Of a stretch of 64,000 bases of DNA, positions 46,125 through 54,363 are shown piece by piece (within the stretch, counting starts at the first letter, position 1; each line of letters opens with the position of its first letter). The position numbers and the translations under genes are program-made. The notes beneath the pieces are model-generated. The model saw only the letters and a list, made by a program, of their open reading frames with translations. It was not told the DNA's origin and did not search any database. The stretch is from assembly GCF_036250735.1 (NCBI RefSeq), contig NZ_CP109430.1:4526001-4590000 (forward strand), given 5' to 3'. This stretch comes from Streptosporangium sp. NBC_01495. Its GTDB lineage: Bacteria > Actinomycetota > Actinomycetes > Streptosporangiales > Streptosporangiaceae.

Positions 46125-46603
46125 GCACGATCGACCACTACATCAACGACATCATCGTGCGGGGAGCGGCCGAGGCGCGGGAGGAAAGCTCTGCCACCAC
46201 CGAGGCCCACCACCTCCTGCTGGCCATCGCCGCCGTCGAGGGCACCGCCGCGCACCGCGTGCTGACGGCGGCGGGGCTCGGGCGGCAGGCGATCAGGGAT
46301 GCGCTGGACCGGGAGTTCGAGCACAGCCTCGACGCGGTCGGGGTGTCCCTCGCCTCCTACGACCTTCCGAAACCCTTCCGTGATCCCAAGGATCATCCGA
46401 AGCCCGGCGCCTCCGCCCGGCTCGCGCTCGAACGCGGCTTCGCCGCCGCCAAGGGCAAGAAGGACCTGCGTCCTGCCCATCTGCTGCTCGGCGTCCTGAG
46501 CGCCGACGTCGGTACCGTGCCGCGCGCGCTCGCCCTGGCCGGCCTCGACCGGGCCGGCCTGATGGATCTCCTCCAGGAGACGCTCGCGCGCGAAAACTGG
46601 TAA
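46121..46603 (+). CDS. Clp protease N-terminal-domain protein (ClpC-N-like, no ATPase)
   Basis: 160 residues from a GTG with GAGGAG upstream. Seen: two Clp-N type repeats, EAREESSATTEAHHLLLAIA and ARLALERGFAAAKGKKDLRP followed by AHLLLGVLSADVGTVPRAL. There is no AAA+ module, so it is not a chaperone by itself; free Clp-N proteins may act as adaptors, ligand sensors or anti-repressors. Coupled to the HTH gene and followed by an ABC exporter. Confidence 0.87.
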   Translation: MSTIDHYINDIIVRGAAEAREESSATTEAHHLLLAIAAVEGTAAHRVLTAAGLGRQAIRDALDREFEHSLDAVGVSLASYDLPKPFRDPKDHPKPGASARLALERGFAAAKGKKDLRPAHLLLGVLSADVGTVPRALALAGLDRAGLMDLLQETLARENW

Positions 46604-46725
46604 CCAGCACCCCTGTCCCCACGCTCCGGCCCGGTTCGGGCCGCGATGCGCCATGCCCTCGTGCCGGGCTTGCGCCGGCATGTGCGCCGGCACGAGGTCA
46701 TCTGATCACGAAGAGAGGTCGTTTC

Positions 46726-47619
46726 ATGACGAAGAGCAACGGCATCGTGCTCAACGTCGACGGGCTGCGCATGCGCTACGGCTCGCTCGACGTCCTGCAC
46801 GACGTCACATTCCAGGCCCGTCACGGCGAGGTTCTGGCCTTGCTGGGGCCGAACGGCGCGGGCAAGACCACCACGATCGAGATACTGGAGGGCTTCCGCG
46901 TCCGGTCACAGGGCCGGGTCTCGGTGCTCGGCGCCGATCCCGCGCATGGCGACGAGCAGTGGCGGGCCAGGCTCGGGATCGTGCTGCAGTCCTGGCGCGA
47001 CCACGGCAAATGGCGGGTACGCGAGTTCCTCGCCCACCTTGGCACCTACTACGCCCCCTACACCGTCCCCGGGATCTCGCGGCCCTGGGACCCCGACGAG
47101 CTGATCGAGAGAGTCGGCCTGACCGAGCACGCCGGCAAGAAGCTCAAGACACTGTCGGGCGGCCAGCGGCGCAGGCTGGACGTGGCGATCGGCCTCGTGG
47201 GGCGCCCCGAGGTGCTGTTCCTCGATGAGCCGACCACCGGCTTCGACCCGCAGGCCAGGTCCGACTTCCACGCTCTCATACGCGACCTGGCCGATGCCCG
47301 CGAGACCACCGTCCTGCTCACCACCCACGACCTGGACGAGGCCGAGAAGCTGGCCGACCGCATCCTCGTACTGAACGGCGGCCGGATCGTCGCCGACGGC
47401 ACCGCCGCCGAGCTGGCACGGCGGATCGCCGGCGAGGACGAGGTGCGCTGGGTGCGCGATAGGCGGCGGTACGTCGAGCGGACGCCCGACTCGACCACGT
47501 TCGCCCGCGAGCTGTTCGCCCGCTACGGCGACGACGTCCAGGAGCTGGAGGTCCACCGGGCCTCGCTGGAGCAGACGTACCTGGCGCTGGTGCGCGAGGC
47601 CGAGGAGGTGGCCCGATGA
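46726..47619 (+). CDS. ABC transporter ATP-binding protein (drug-export/DrrA type)
   Basis: 297 residues; AAGAGAGG precedes the ATG. Seen: Walker A LGPNGAGKTTT (about 43-53), Q-loop, signature LSGGQRRRLDVAIG (about 143), Walker B VLFLDEPTTGFD (about 165) and switch His in TTHDLDEA. Cytoplasmic ATPase subunit; pairs with the permease whose start overlaps its stop (ATGA). Probably exports a drug or lipid-like compound under control of the HTH/Clp-N pair. Confidence 0.95.
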   Translation: MTKSNGIVLNVDGLRMRYGSLDVLHDVTFQARHGEVLALLGPNGAGKTTTIEILEGFRVRSQGRVSVLGADPAHGDEQWRARLGIVLQSWRDHGKWRVREFLAHLGTYYAPYTVPGISRPWDPDELIERVGLTEHAGKKLKTLSGGQRRRLDVAIGLVGRPEVLFLDEPTTGFDPQARSDFHALIRDLADARETTVLLTTHDLDEAEKLADRILVLNGGRIVADGTAAELARRIAGEDEVRWVRDRRRYVERTPDSTTFARELFARYGDDVQELEVHRASLEQTYLALVREAEEVAR

Positions 47620-48449
47620 ACGCGACCGTACTGCGCGCGGGCTGGTCCCGGGGCCTGATCGAGCTGCGGCAGTCGTTCACCAACGGCGCCGAGCTGTTCT
47701 CCCACTTCCTGTGGCCCGCCCTGATGGTGGCCACGCTGTTCTTCATCCGGGACCTGCCGGTCGGCGCTCTCCTGCTCGGCGCCGTGGCCTTACCCGGCAT
47801 CCTCGGCATGAACGCCGCGACCGGCATGATCGGCATAAGCCAGCAGCTCACCGCCGACCGCGAGGACGGCACGCTGCTGCGTGCCAAGGCGACCCCGCAC
47901 GGGATGCCCGCCTACCTGATCGGCAAGGTGATCTCGGTGTCCGGCGGCCTGCTCGCCGACCTGGTGATCTTCCTCGTGCCCGGCGTACTCCTCGTCGAGG
48001 GCCTGCGGATCGGCCCGGAATCCTGGCCCGGCCTGGCCTGGGTACTGGCGCTCGGCCTGGTCGCGACCCTGCCCATCGGCGCGGTCCTGGGCTCGATGTT
48101 CACCACCGCCCGCGCCCAAGGGCTGGTCCAGCTACCATTCCTCGCGGTGATCGGCATCTCCGGCATCTTCTACCCGATCACCGCACTGCCCGAGTGGCTG
48201 CAGTGGATCGCCCAGATCTTCCCCATCTACTGGATGGGGCTCGGCATGCGCTCGGCCCTGTTGCCGGACGCGGCGGTCGTCGTCGAGATCGGCGCATCCT
48301 GGCGACACCTGGAGACCGCCGGAGTGCTGGGCGCCTGGGCGCTGCTCGGCCTGCTCATGGCGCCGGTCGTGCTGCGGCGGATGGCACGCGGGGAATCCGG
48401 CTCGACAGTGGCGGCACGCCGTGAGCGTGCCCTGCAGCGGATCGGGTGA
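47616..48449 (+). CDS. ABC-2 family transporter permease
   Basis: 277 residues with about six TM helices: LFSHFLWPALMVATLFF, LGAVALPGILGMNAATG, a cytoplasmic loop QLTADREDGTLLRAKATP (the ABC-2 signature), ISVSGGLLADLVIFLVPGVL, LALGLVATLPIGAVLGSMF, FLAVIGISGIFYPITALPEW and a last helix. Start overlaps the ATPase stop. Forms the membrane channel of the exporter. Confidence 0.94.
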   Translation: MNATVLRAGWSRGLIELRQSFTNGAELFSHFLWPALMVATLFFIRDLPVGALLLGAVALPGILGMNAATGMIGISQQLTADREDGTLLRAKATPHGMPAYLIGKVISVSGGLLADLVIFLVPGVLLVEGLRIGPESWPGLAWVLALGLVATLPIGAVLGSMFTTARAQGLVQLPFLAVIGISGIFYPITALPEWLQWIAQIFPIYWMGLGMRSALLPDAAVVVEIGASWRHLETAGVLGAWALLGLLMAPVVLRRMARGESGSTVAARRERALQRIG

Positions 48450-48454
48450 AGGCC

Positions 48455-48560
48455 ATGACCGTCACGACGGTGACCAGCCGATCCCTGGCTCCGGACCTGG
48501 CCCAGGACGTGATGTTACTGGCGATCGCGGTGGCGCACGCGCCGGTGTTGAGGTTCCGTC
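48455..48560 (+). pseudogene. DUF418-type membrane protein, N-terminal fragment
   Basis: Six nt after the permease stop, MTVTTVTSRSLAPDLAQDVM then LLAIAVAHAPV begins like DUF418/YeiB-family membrane proteins, but the frame loses this character at about 48560, where serine-recombinase sequence starts. Looks like a former operon member cut by insertion of a mobile element. Confidence 0.5.
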
Positions 48561-48633
48561 AACGAACGTGTCACCAGCCGTCAACCGAGTCGATCACCCA
48601 GACCAGGCGGTGCTTCTCCTGGGGAAAGAATGA

Positions 48634-48978
48634 ATGCCCCGAGCCGTCGGCGAGCACACCGAACGCTCCTTCATCCTCGACCTGGCCCTCGCCCTGGCCG
48701 AGGACCGCCGCCGGGACATCGTCCGCAAGACCAAGAACGGCCTGGAGACCGCCCGCAAGCAAGGCAAGGTCGGCGGCCGCCGACCCGTGGTCGACGACGA
48801 CAGGCGCGCCGCGATACTCGACCGCCGCCGGCGCGGGGAATCCATCCGCACCATCGCTGCCGGAGTGAAGCTCTCCGTCGGGGTCGTCCACAAGACCCTC
48901 GCAGAGGCCAAGGCCTCATCCGATCCCGCAGCAGCGGCCAGTCACGGTAAGAGTCGCCCGTCGGGCTCCTTATCGTGA
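48634..48978 (+). pseudogene. serine recombinase, C-terminal fragment
   Basis: The frame reads FILDLALALAEDRRRDIVRK, KQGKVGGRRPVVDDDRRAAI and GESIRTIAAGVKLSVGVVHK, i.e. the E-helix, hinge and HTH of a resolvase/invertase. The catalytic N-terminal domain is missing. The end overlaps a hairpin. Confidence 0.7.
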
Positions 48979-48987
48979 CTGGCCGCT
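48933..48987. terminator. long hairpin at the recombinase relic end
   Basis: Arms AGCGGCCAGTCACGGTAAGAG and CTCCTTATCGTGACTGGCCG with two mismatches, loop about 12 nt. A probable terminator or remnant mobile-element end. Confidence 0.65.
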
Positions 48988-49064
48988 TGGTTGCTGCTCA
49001 AGCCCCGCGACGGTGGTGGCTCCCCGCTCGGGTCGCCGTCACCAGGGGCAAAGTGAAGCGTTCG

Positions 49065-49205
49065 CCCAGGCTGTGGGCGTCTCAGAACCATCTCTCAGAA
49101 CGTTCCGGTTGTGAGAGGAGTTCTGCGAATGGTGACCTGGGTGAATGCCTCACCGAACGAGGACAGCGCTAACCTCGCACAATCGACCATTTCTGCGAAT
49201 CACAC
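49065..49205 (+). other. res-like segment of the small Tn3 unit
   Basis: Just inside the left end: dyad TCTCAGAACGTTCCGGTTGTGAGA-like sequence (49090-49115), GAGTTCTGCGAAT and, at about 49191-49203, TTTCTGCGAATCA. The last is the exact complement of TGATTCGCAGAAA found just inside the 58953 element, which has a resolvase. No coding capacity. Confidence 0.5.
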
Positions 49206-49208
49206 GAG

Positions 49209-49967
49209 CTACATCCGAGTCCGCGCGTACGCCTGCAGTGCGTCGCGGACGAACGTCGCCCCTGCGGCGTCGTCGTACATGCCGGCGAAGCGGGGGTCGT
49301 CGACGTACATGTCCCCCATGCCTTGCACCATCGCGATCGAACGCTCCCGGTCGCCGTCGGCCGTGGGGGTGCCCGGGATCTGGCTCAGCCACTGGACGTG
49401 CTGGGCGGCCAGTGACTGAGCGTGTTCCGATATCGGAGAAACCCCGGCCTTCGCTGCGGCGACCCATGCGGCGACGAGGTCTTCGGTGGCCTGCTTCCAG
49501 GCCCGCTGCTGGTCAAGGGTCTTGCCGTGCCACCAGTCGTTGCTCACGCGGAACGCGCGCTCGCCCCAGCGTGAGATCACCTCGTCCTTGTGGCGGTCGT
49601 TGAACCCCGACAGCATGACGTCCATTCGCGGTTCCGCCCCCGCCTGCAGGGCATCGAGCGTGTGACGCACAGACCGGATCTGCCGTTCGATGCGGTCTCG
49701 TTCCTCTTCCAGTGCGGCGATGTGGGCGCGGAGCCCGTCGCACGTGTCCACATCGTCGGCCAGGACCTCGGCGATGGCCTGCAAGCCCATGCCGAGCCGG
49801 CGCATGAGCAGGATCCGCTGTAGCCGGGCGACGGCGGTGGGGTTGTAGTAGCGGTACCCGTTCTCGCCGACCCGGGACGGGGCCAAGAGCCCGAAGCGGT
49901 CGTAGTGACGCAGGGTGCGGCTGGTGATGCCAGCCCTCGTCGCGAGTTCCTGGATCGTCCACTCCAT
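49209..49967 (-). CDS. MerR-family regulator with TipAS ligand-binding domain
   Basis: 252 residues. Seen: MerR HTH (WTIQELATRAGITSRTLRHY, DRFGLLAPSRVGENGYRYYN), a long dimerisation helix (HIAALEEERDRIERQIRSVR) and a TipAS-like C-terminal domain (WHGKTLDQQRAWKQATEDLV ... MYVDDPRFAGMYD). TipAL proteins bind thiopeptides and other drugs and activate promoters with long spacers. Starts 10 nt after the protease gene stop, so it is the second gene of an autoregulated operon. Confidence 0.93.
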   Translation of the reverse strand: MEWTIQELATRAGITSRTLRHYDRFGLLAPSRVGENGYRYYNPTAVARLQRILLMRRLGMGLQAIAEVLADDVDTCDGLRAHIAALEEERDRIERQIRSVRHTLDALQAGAEPRMDVMLSGFNDRHKDEVISRWGERAFRVSNDWWHGKTLDQQRAWKQATEDLVAAWVAAAKAGVSPISEHAQSLAAQHVQWLSQIPGTPTADGDRERSIAMVQGMGDMYVDDPRFAGMYDDAAGATFVRDALQAYARTRM

Positions 49968-49977
49968 CGTTCCAGTG

Positions 49978-50862
49978 TTACCCGCGGCGGAGCGTGGTTG
50001 CGATGATCTCCGAGCTTTCGGCGTGCAGGGCCTGCGCCGCCGTCTGCCCGGTCGCCGCCAGGTAGGTGTCGACCAGCCGGTTGCCCGCGGCGTACCCGGC
50101 GCCCATCGGCAGTCCCACCGGAGTGAGGCCGAAGCGCTCGGCGCTGGGGTCGCCGTGCACCCAGGCAGTGAAGTTCTGCATGCCTGTCACGTCGAGCCCG
50201 GTGAGTACCTTGCCGAAGATCTCGTCGTCGTGCAGGTGCGGCACGCCCATGCGGGTGGGGCCGAGCTCGTCGCCGTAGAGCTGGCGGGCGAAGGCGTCGG
50301 CCAGGCCCTCGGAGACGATGTGGTCGCCGACCGTGACGGTCATCGGGTCCCACACAACCCCGCCCGGGCCGAACCGCAGGTTGTGGTTGAGTTCGTGCAC
50401 AGCGGTGGCCTCCAGCCGCTCCACGTTCTCGGGGAAGGGCCAGAGCGTGATCACGATGTGGCCCGAGATGCCGCCGAACCCAGTCATTCCTTGGCAGGGA
50501 CCCATGAAGTGCTCGTCACCCGGATCGCCGAGCACGAACAGCACGGTGATGTCCGGGGCCTCCAGCCCCGGCGTCGCCTCCAGCAGTACGGTGAGAGCGT
50601 CGTCGAGGGCGCGTTGCATCCGCTCCCAGGCTCCGGCCGCCGCCAGGGTTTCGAGCGCGTCGAGGCAACGCCCCTCGTCGCGCTCGATGGGGAACCCGGA
50701 CGCTTCGAGGTGCATGGCCACCAGGTCGACCTCGCCGGGGTAGTAGCGGTACATGCCCCTGGTGGGCTCCAGCATCGAACGCAGCAGGTCAACGCGGTCC
50801 GCGACCGGGGCCAGCAGGATCCGCCTCATGGCGGAGTAGGTGTCAAGAACAGTGATCGACAT
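49978..50862 (-). CDS. DUF2268-type putative zinc protease
   Basis: The ATG at 50862 (MSITVLDTYSAM) gives 294 residues. Seen: zinc motif HELNH in ATAVHELNHNLRFG (about 173), downstream VSEGLADAFARQLYG with the third zinc ligand candidate, and MTGFGGISGHIVITLWP. DUF2268 proteins are predicted Zn-dependent proteases. There is no ribosome site, and the promoter places the transcript start at about the A of the ATG, so it is probably leaderless. Co-transcribed with the MerR-TipAS regulator. Confidence 0.85.
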   Translation of the reverse strand: MSITVLDTYSAMRRILLAPVADRVDLLRSMLEPTRGMYRYYPGEVDLVAMHLEASGFPIERDEGRCLDALETLAAAGAWERMQRALDDALTVLLEATPGLEAPDITVLFVLGDPGDEHFMGPCQGMTGFGGISGHIVITLWPFPENVERLEATAVHELNHNLRFGPGGVVWDPMTVTVGDHIVSEGLADAFARQLYGDELGPTRMGVPHLHDDEIFGKVLTGLDVTGMQNFTAWVHGDPSAERFGLTPVGLPMGAGYAAGNRLVDTYLAATGQTAAQALHAESSEIIATTLRRG

Positions 50863-50869
50863 GGCCCCG

Positions 50870-50900
50870 ATGCTAGAAGTTGACGCAGCGTCAAGGTCAA
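50870..50900 (-). promoter_or_regulatory. MerR-type promoter with 19-bp spacer
   Basis: On the minus strand: -35 TTGACC, a 19-bp spacer TTGACGCTGCGTCAACTTC containing the perfect palindrome TTGACGC-T-GCGTCAA, and -10 TAGCAT. The over-long spacer with a centred palindrome is the diagnostic form of MerR-activated promoters. The -10 ends 7 nt before the ATG. Confidence 0.82.
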
Positions 50901-50952
50901 ATCGGCGGCGCTCTTTGTCGAGGTACGGCCGGCATGCCGTCACCCAGTCCCG

Positions 50953-51107
50953 TCATGACCGGCGGTTCGCCGCTGCGATGGACTCACGCAACTTGGTCAG
51001 CCGCTGTTTCAGTGTGCGCGGCTCCTCGGTCTTGCGGTCCGCGGTGAACAGCATCCACCGCTGCACCTCCGCCGTCGCCAACTGCGCCAGAGAGCCTCCT
51101 CGGAGGC
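50953..51107 (-). pseudogene. 3' remnant of a small unknown gene
   Basis: The minus strand reads LAQLATAEVQRWMLFTADRK and LKQRLTKLRESIAAANRRS to a TGA. Coding-like but without a start; unrecognised. It lies inside the right end of the small Tn3 unit. Confidence 0.3.
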
Positions 51108-51223
51108 CTGTCGGCGCGACCCGACAGACTCAGCACCGCGACCGCGATGACCGGCGATCGCCGACCTGACCCATCACACGGAGCTACTTTGCCCGTGGTG
51201 ACGCCGACCCGAGTGGGGGGGCC

Positions 51224-51634
51224 AGTAAGAAGGCCTACCGCTCAACCCTTCAAGATCATCCCAATGTGGGTTTTGGGCTTATGTGGGCTGATCCCCTACA
51301 GCGCCTTCGGGCCGATCCTGTCCACCACCATCGCGAAGCAGGAGATCTGGCGCGGTCGGCGCGGTCGCTCGTCACGCGGCGGCCGCCGGACGGGGCGCGG
51401 TTCGGGTGGCGGCCGCGTCGCGCTGCATGCGCAGGTGAGCGCGGGCGGCCTGGTGGTCGGCGCGGCCACGGTGGTCACGCGGGTAGCGTGCCCGGTTCGC
51501 ATGCGAAGGTGCCCCGGCCAGGATCAGGCGGCCCTGGCCGGCGACCGCAACGTCCCGTCGGCGTTTGCCCCGGGTGCACATCCGCTCATGCTCAGCCAGC
51601 CACCAGGCATAAGCGTCGCGCTCGACGCTGTAGG
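51224..51634. other. decayed stretch without a convincing gene
   Basis: A minus-strand frame contains SVERDAYAWWLAEHERMCTR and further Arg/Ala-rich sequence that might be the tail of a plasmid or element gene, but no start, motif or ribosome site is visible. No function can be assigned. Confidence 0.3.
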
Positions 51635-51944
51635 CGGGGGTTGAGCAGCAACCGAACCGTCAGTGGCGTTAGCGAGTTCTCGCAGTGCGCGTTACCGCCA
51701 CTGACGGTTCGGATGGGAGTCGCCGCTGGTGGGTGGGTGTCGGCAATAGACCATTTCCCGACAGGCACTCAACCAGCGCCGCGGACCCTCCGGAAAATCG
51801 GACATTGAGTGACGAAGCATGATGTCGGACGGCCGGTTTGGGGCCGGAATTGACTACAGTATTTTCCGACAGGACCAGTGGCGGTAACGCGCGTCCCAAC
51901 GGCTCGCTAACGCCACTGACGGTTCGGATGCTGCTCAACCCCCG
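51635..51944. repeat. 310-bp inverted-repeat element (MITE-like)
   Basis: The outer ~40 bp at each side are inverted copies (CGGGGGTTGAGCAGCA(A/T)CCG, then AACCGTCAGTGGCGTTAGCG). Inside the left arm is an additional perfect 17-bp hairpin (51652-51668 with 51696-51712). No gene inside. The form suits a miniature inverted-repeat element; a related fragment is at 3724-3770. It lies 22 bp outside the IS630 element that follows. Confidence 0.75.
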
Positions 51945-52024
51945 ACGCCGAGCGCAAGGAGGCCTAGTGCTCTGACCGGGAAGGTTCACCGGGTTGCCGT
52001 TCTCGGTGCGGGCCTTGCACCAGG

Positions 52025-53185
52025 TTGGATGTGGCGACATCCAACCTGGTGCATGGAGGCGCAGTGGCAGAGCCAGTCAAGGTCCGCAGACTGACTGACC
52101 AAGAAGGGCAGAAACTTCAACAGATCGTGCGCCGGGGCAGCACCAGCACGGTGCGCTACCGGCGGGCGATGATGATTCTGGCCTCGGCCGGAGGTAACCG
52201 GGTCCCGGTGATCGCCCAATTAGTCCGGGCTGATGAGGACACCGTTCGCGACGTGATCCATCGGTTCAACGAGCTCGGCCTGGGCTGCCTAGACCCTCAG
52301 TGGGCGGGAGGCCGTCCCCGCCTGCTCAGTCCTGACGACGAGGACTTCGTCGTCCAGACGGCCACCACCCGCCCCCGTAGGCTCGGCCAGCCCTTCACCC
52401 GCTGGTCCATCCGCAAACTCGTCTCCTACCTGCGCAAAGTCCACGGCAGGGTGATCCGCATAAGCCGTGAGGCCCTGCGGACTCTGCTTGCCCGCCGCGG
52501 GGTCACTTTCCAGCGCACCAAGACGTGGAAGGAGTCCACCGACCCCGACCGCGATGCCAAGCTCGACCGGATCGAGCACGTCCTGGAGCACTTCCCGGAC
52601 CGCGCGTTCGCCTTCGACGAGTTCGGCCCGCTGGGCATACGCCCCACCGGCGGCACTTGCTGGGCCGAACAGGGCCGGCCCGACCGGCTACCGGCGACCT
52701 ACCACCGCACCCACGGCGTCACCTATTTCCATGGCTGCTACTCCGTCGGTGACGACACCCTGTGGGGCATCAACCGCCGCCGCAAAGGCGCCGTCAACAC
52801 CCTCGCGGCCCTGAAGTCGATCCGGGCCGCCCGCCCGGACGGCGCCCCGATCTACGTGATCCTGGACAACCTCTCCGCCCACAAAGGTACCAAGATCCGC
52901 CGCTGGGCGAAGAAGAACAAGGTCGAGTTGTGCTTCACCCCGACCAACGCCTCGTGGGCCAATCCCATCGAGGCGCACTTCGGACCGCTGCGGCAGTTCA
53001 CCCTCGCCAACTCCCATCACCCCAACCACACCGTCCAGACCCGCGGGCTGCAGCGTTACCTGCGCTGGCGCAACACCAACGCCCGCCACCCCGACGTGCT
53101 GGCAGCCCAACGCCGCGAACGCGCCCGGATCCGCAGCGAGAAGGGCATCCGTTGGGGAGGACGGCGCCTGGCCGCAGCGGCCTGA
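52025..53185 (+). CDS. IS630-family transposase
   Basis: 386 residues. Seen: N-terminal HTH (GNRVPVIAQLVRADEDTVRD), a winged-helix region, and DDE core with FAFDEFGPLGIRPTGGTCWA (Asp), YVILDNLSAHKGTKIRRWAK (Asp) and TNASWANPIEAHFGPLRQFT (Glu). The true start may be the GTG about 40 nt downstream (VAEPVKVRRLTD). Intact and distinct from the transposase at 26738. Confidence 0.93.
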   Translation: MDVATSNLVHGGAVAEPVKVRRLTDQEGQKLQQIVRRGSTSTVRYRRAMMILASAGGNRVPVIAQLVRADEDTVRDVIHRFNELGLGCLDPQWAGGRPRLLSPDDEDFVVQTATTRPRRLGQPFTRWSIRKLVSYLRKVHGRVIRISREALRTLLARRGVTFQRTKTWKESTDPDRDAKLDRIEHVLEHFPDRAFAFDEFGPLGIRPTGGTCWAEQGRPDRLPATYHRTHGVTYFHGCYSVGDDTLWGINRRRKGAVNTLAALKSIRAARPDGAPIYVILDNLSAHKGTKIRRWAKKNKVELCFTPTNASWANPIEAHFGPLRQFTLANSHHPNHTVQTRGLQRYLRWRNTNARHPDVLAAQRRERARIRSEKGIRWGGRRLAAAA

Positions 53186-53230
53186 CCGTCCCGGAGCTGC
53201 GGTCATAGCGGCGGACCGCCGGGCTGCCGA

Positions 53231-53761
53231 TCAGCTGACCTGTGCGGCAATGGTCCGTGCGCACTCCATCGATTCGGCATGCGTGGTGTCCACCTCCAGG
53301 TCATAGACCATGCCCCGATGGACAACGTCCGCCTGGGAGGCCGCCATTCCGATGACCCGATCACCTCGTGCGACCTCACGGCCTGCGGCCACCGCACTGT
53401 TACACCGGACGCCGACCCACAGCACCCGCAGTTCACCCAGAGTCTTCTGCCATCGCTTCTGCGAGTCCGCTCCACCGAGGAAGACCTCATCGACGATGAC
53501 CCGGGCGCCCGCACGGGCCATCGCGGCGACCCCCTCGATCCACGCCGTTTCCAGCGTCCGGAACTCCGGGCCGACGATCACCTGTCCGTCCGCAGCGAAC
53601 TCGATCCCCCCATCCGACGCCTGCATGGACGCGGGCATCGCGTCGACCAGCGTGTCTGTCCCGAGGACCAGCCACGGATCCGGCAGGACCGCCTGCAGAC
53701 ATCGGGCGATCCCCGATTTCCCCGAACTGGAACCACCGTTGAGAACGATCACCTCAGTCAT
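53231..53761 (-). CDS. chloramphenicol phosphotransferase-like protein (IS passenger)
   Basis: The ATG at 53761 gives 176 residues: [20 protein letters not shown] with a Walker A (GGSSSGKS), [16 protein letters not shown] with the putative catalytic Asp, [11 protein letters not shown], and [20 protein letters not shown]. This matches CPT from chloramphenicol producers, which phosphorylates the 3'-OH of the drug using ATP. Substrate inference is by family; CPT-like kinases also act on other hydroxyls. It converges on the transposase (45-nt gap) inside the same terminal repeats. Confidence 0.87.
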   Translation of the reverse strand: MTEVIVLNGGSSSGKSGIARCLQAVLPDPWLVLGTDTLVDAMPASMQASDGGIEFAADGQVIVGPEFRTLETAWIEGVAAMARAGARVIVDEVFLGGADSQKRWQKTLGELRVLWVGVRCNSAVAAGREVARGDRVIGMAASQADVVHRGMVYDLEVDTTHAESMECARTIAAQVS

Positions 53762-53878
53762 CACCGCGCCACAGTAGAGGCGCCGCAGCAACACTCGAAA
53801 CGGATTTCCGCGAACGCGGCCCGTCCACCCCCACCCCAACCCGGTGAACCTTCCCGGTCAGAGCACTAGCGACTCGTC

Positions 53879-54250
53879 ATGGCCCGTCACCAGCTCACCG
53901 CCGAAGACATCTACTCCAAAGCGCTGCCCTGGCGGGAGCTGAGCGACGAGCATCGCAGTGAAGCCATGTGGCTCGCCGTGGAGTTCCTGCGGGCCGGGCG
54001 CCGAGCCGGACTGTACCTCCCTACAGCGACCAACCCCAGCGGACGCCCCATCTCCCTCGAGGACTACGAGGACTTCCTGCGCCAGGAGACGGACCAGGAG
54101 CACACCGAGCGGCTCCCGCTACTCGACGCGGGGGAGGCACTCATGGTGGCCACCCTGCTCGACGAACTCGCGGCTAAGTGTCCAGGCGAGCGCCTCGGCC
54201 AGCTGGCCCGGGAGATGGCCGTGCGACTCAACGACCGGCGAAGGACCTGA
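53879..54250 (+). CDS. hypothetical protein
   Basis: 123 residues starting 12 nt after the IS630 element end: MARHQLTAEDIYSKALPWRE, HRSEAMWLAVEFLRAGRRAG, LLDAGEALMVATLLDELAAK. Acidic, helical, coding-like codon usage; no recognised domain. Its original promoter may have been displaced by the insertion. Confidence 0.6.
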   Translation: MARHQLTAEDIYSKALPWRELSDEHRSEAMWLAVEFLRAGRRAGLYLPTATNPSGRPISLEDYEDFLRQETDQEHTERLPLLDAGEALMVATLLDELAAKCPGERLGQLAREMAVRLNDRRRT

Positions 54251-54363
54251 TGGTGGGCCCGCCGCCAGTCTGTGCCGAGCACGCCGTCGCCGCCCGCGCC
54301 CACCTGGGCGGCGACGTTGTGGAGCCGCTGCCCGCGGCGGAGCCGGGCACGGAGCAGCAGTGA
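54250..54363 (+). CDS. possible small protein coupled to the preceding gene
   Basis: A 37-codon frame whose ATG overlaps the previous stop (TGATG): MVGPPPVCAEHAVAARAHLG then GDVVEPLPAAEPGTEQQ. The overlap suggests coupling, but the sequence has no recognised relatives; low confidence. Confidence 0.3.
   Translation: MVGPPPVCAEHAVAARAHLGGDVVEPLPAAEPGTEQQ

Larger units (their letters stand above)
49018..51223. mobile_element. transposase-less Tn3-like unit carrying protease and MerR genes
   Basis: Facing ends at 49018-49060 and 51180-51223 share the Tn3-type terminal sequence of the window (CTCGGGTCG(C/G)CGTCACCA and GGGCAAAGT). Between them, 2.2 kb holds only a res-like segment and two genes; no tnpA or tnpR. 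It could be mobilised in trans by a related TnpA such as that of the 58953 element, whose ends are most alike. No target duplication was found. Confidence 0.6.
51967..53866. mobile_element. IS630-family element with a passenger chloramphenicol phosphotransferase-like gene
   Basis: Perfect 30-bp inverted repeats starting GTGCTCTGACCGGGAAGGTT at both ends, flanked by TA on both sides (51965-51966 and 53867-53868; with CTA the identity is 32 bp). The 1900-bp element is longer than usual because it holds two convergent genes: the transposase and a CPT-like gene. Perfect ends suggest recent movement of the whole unit. Confidence 0.92.
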
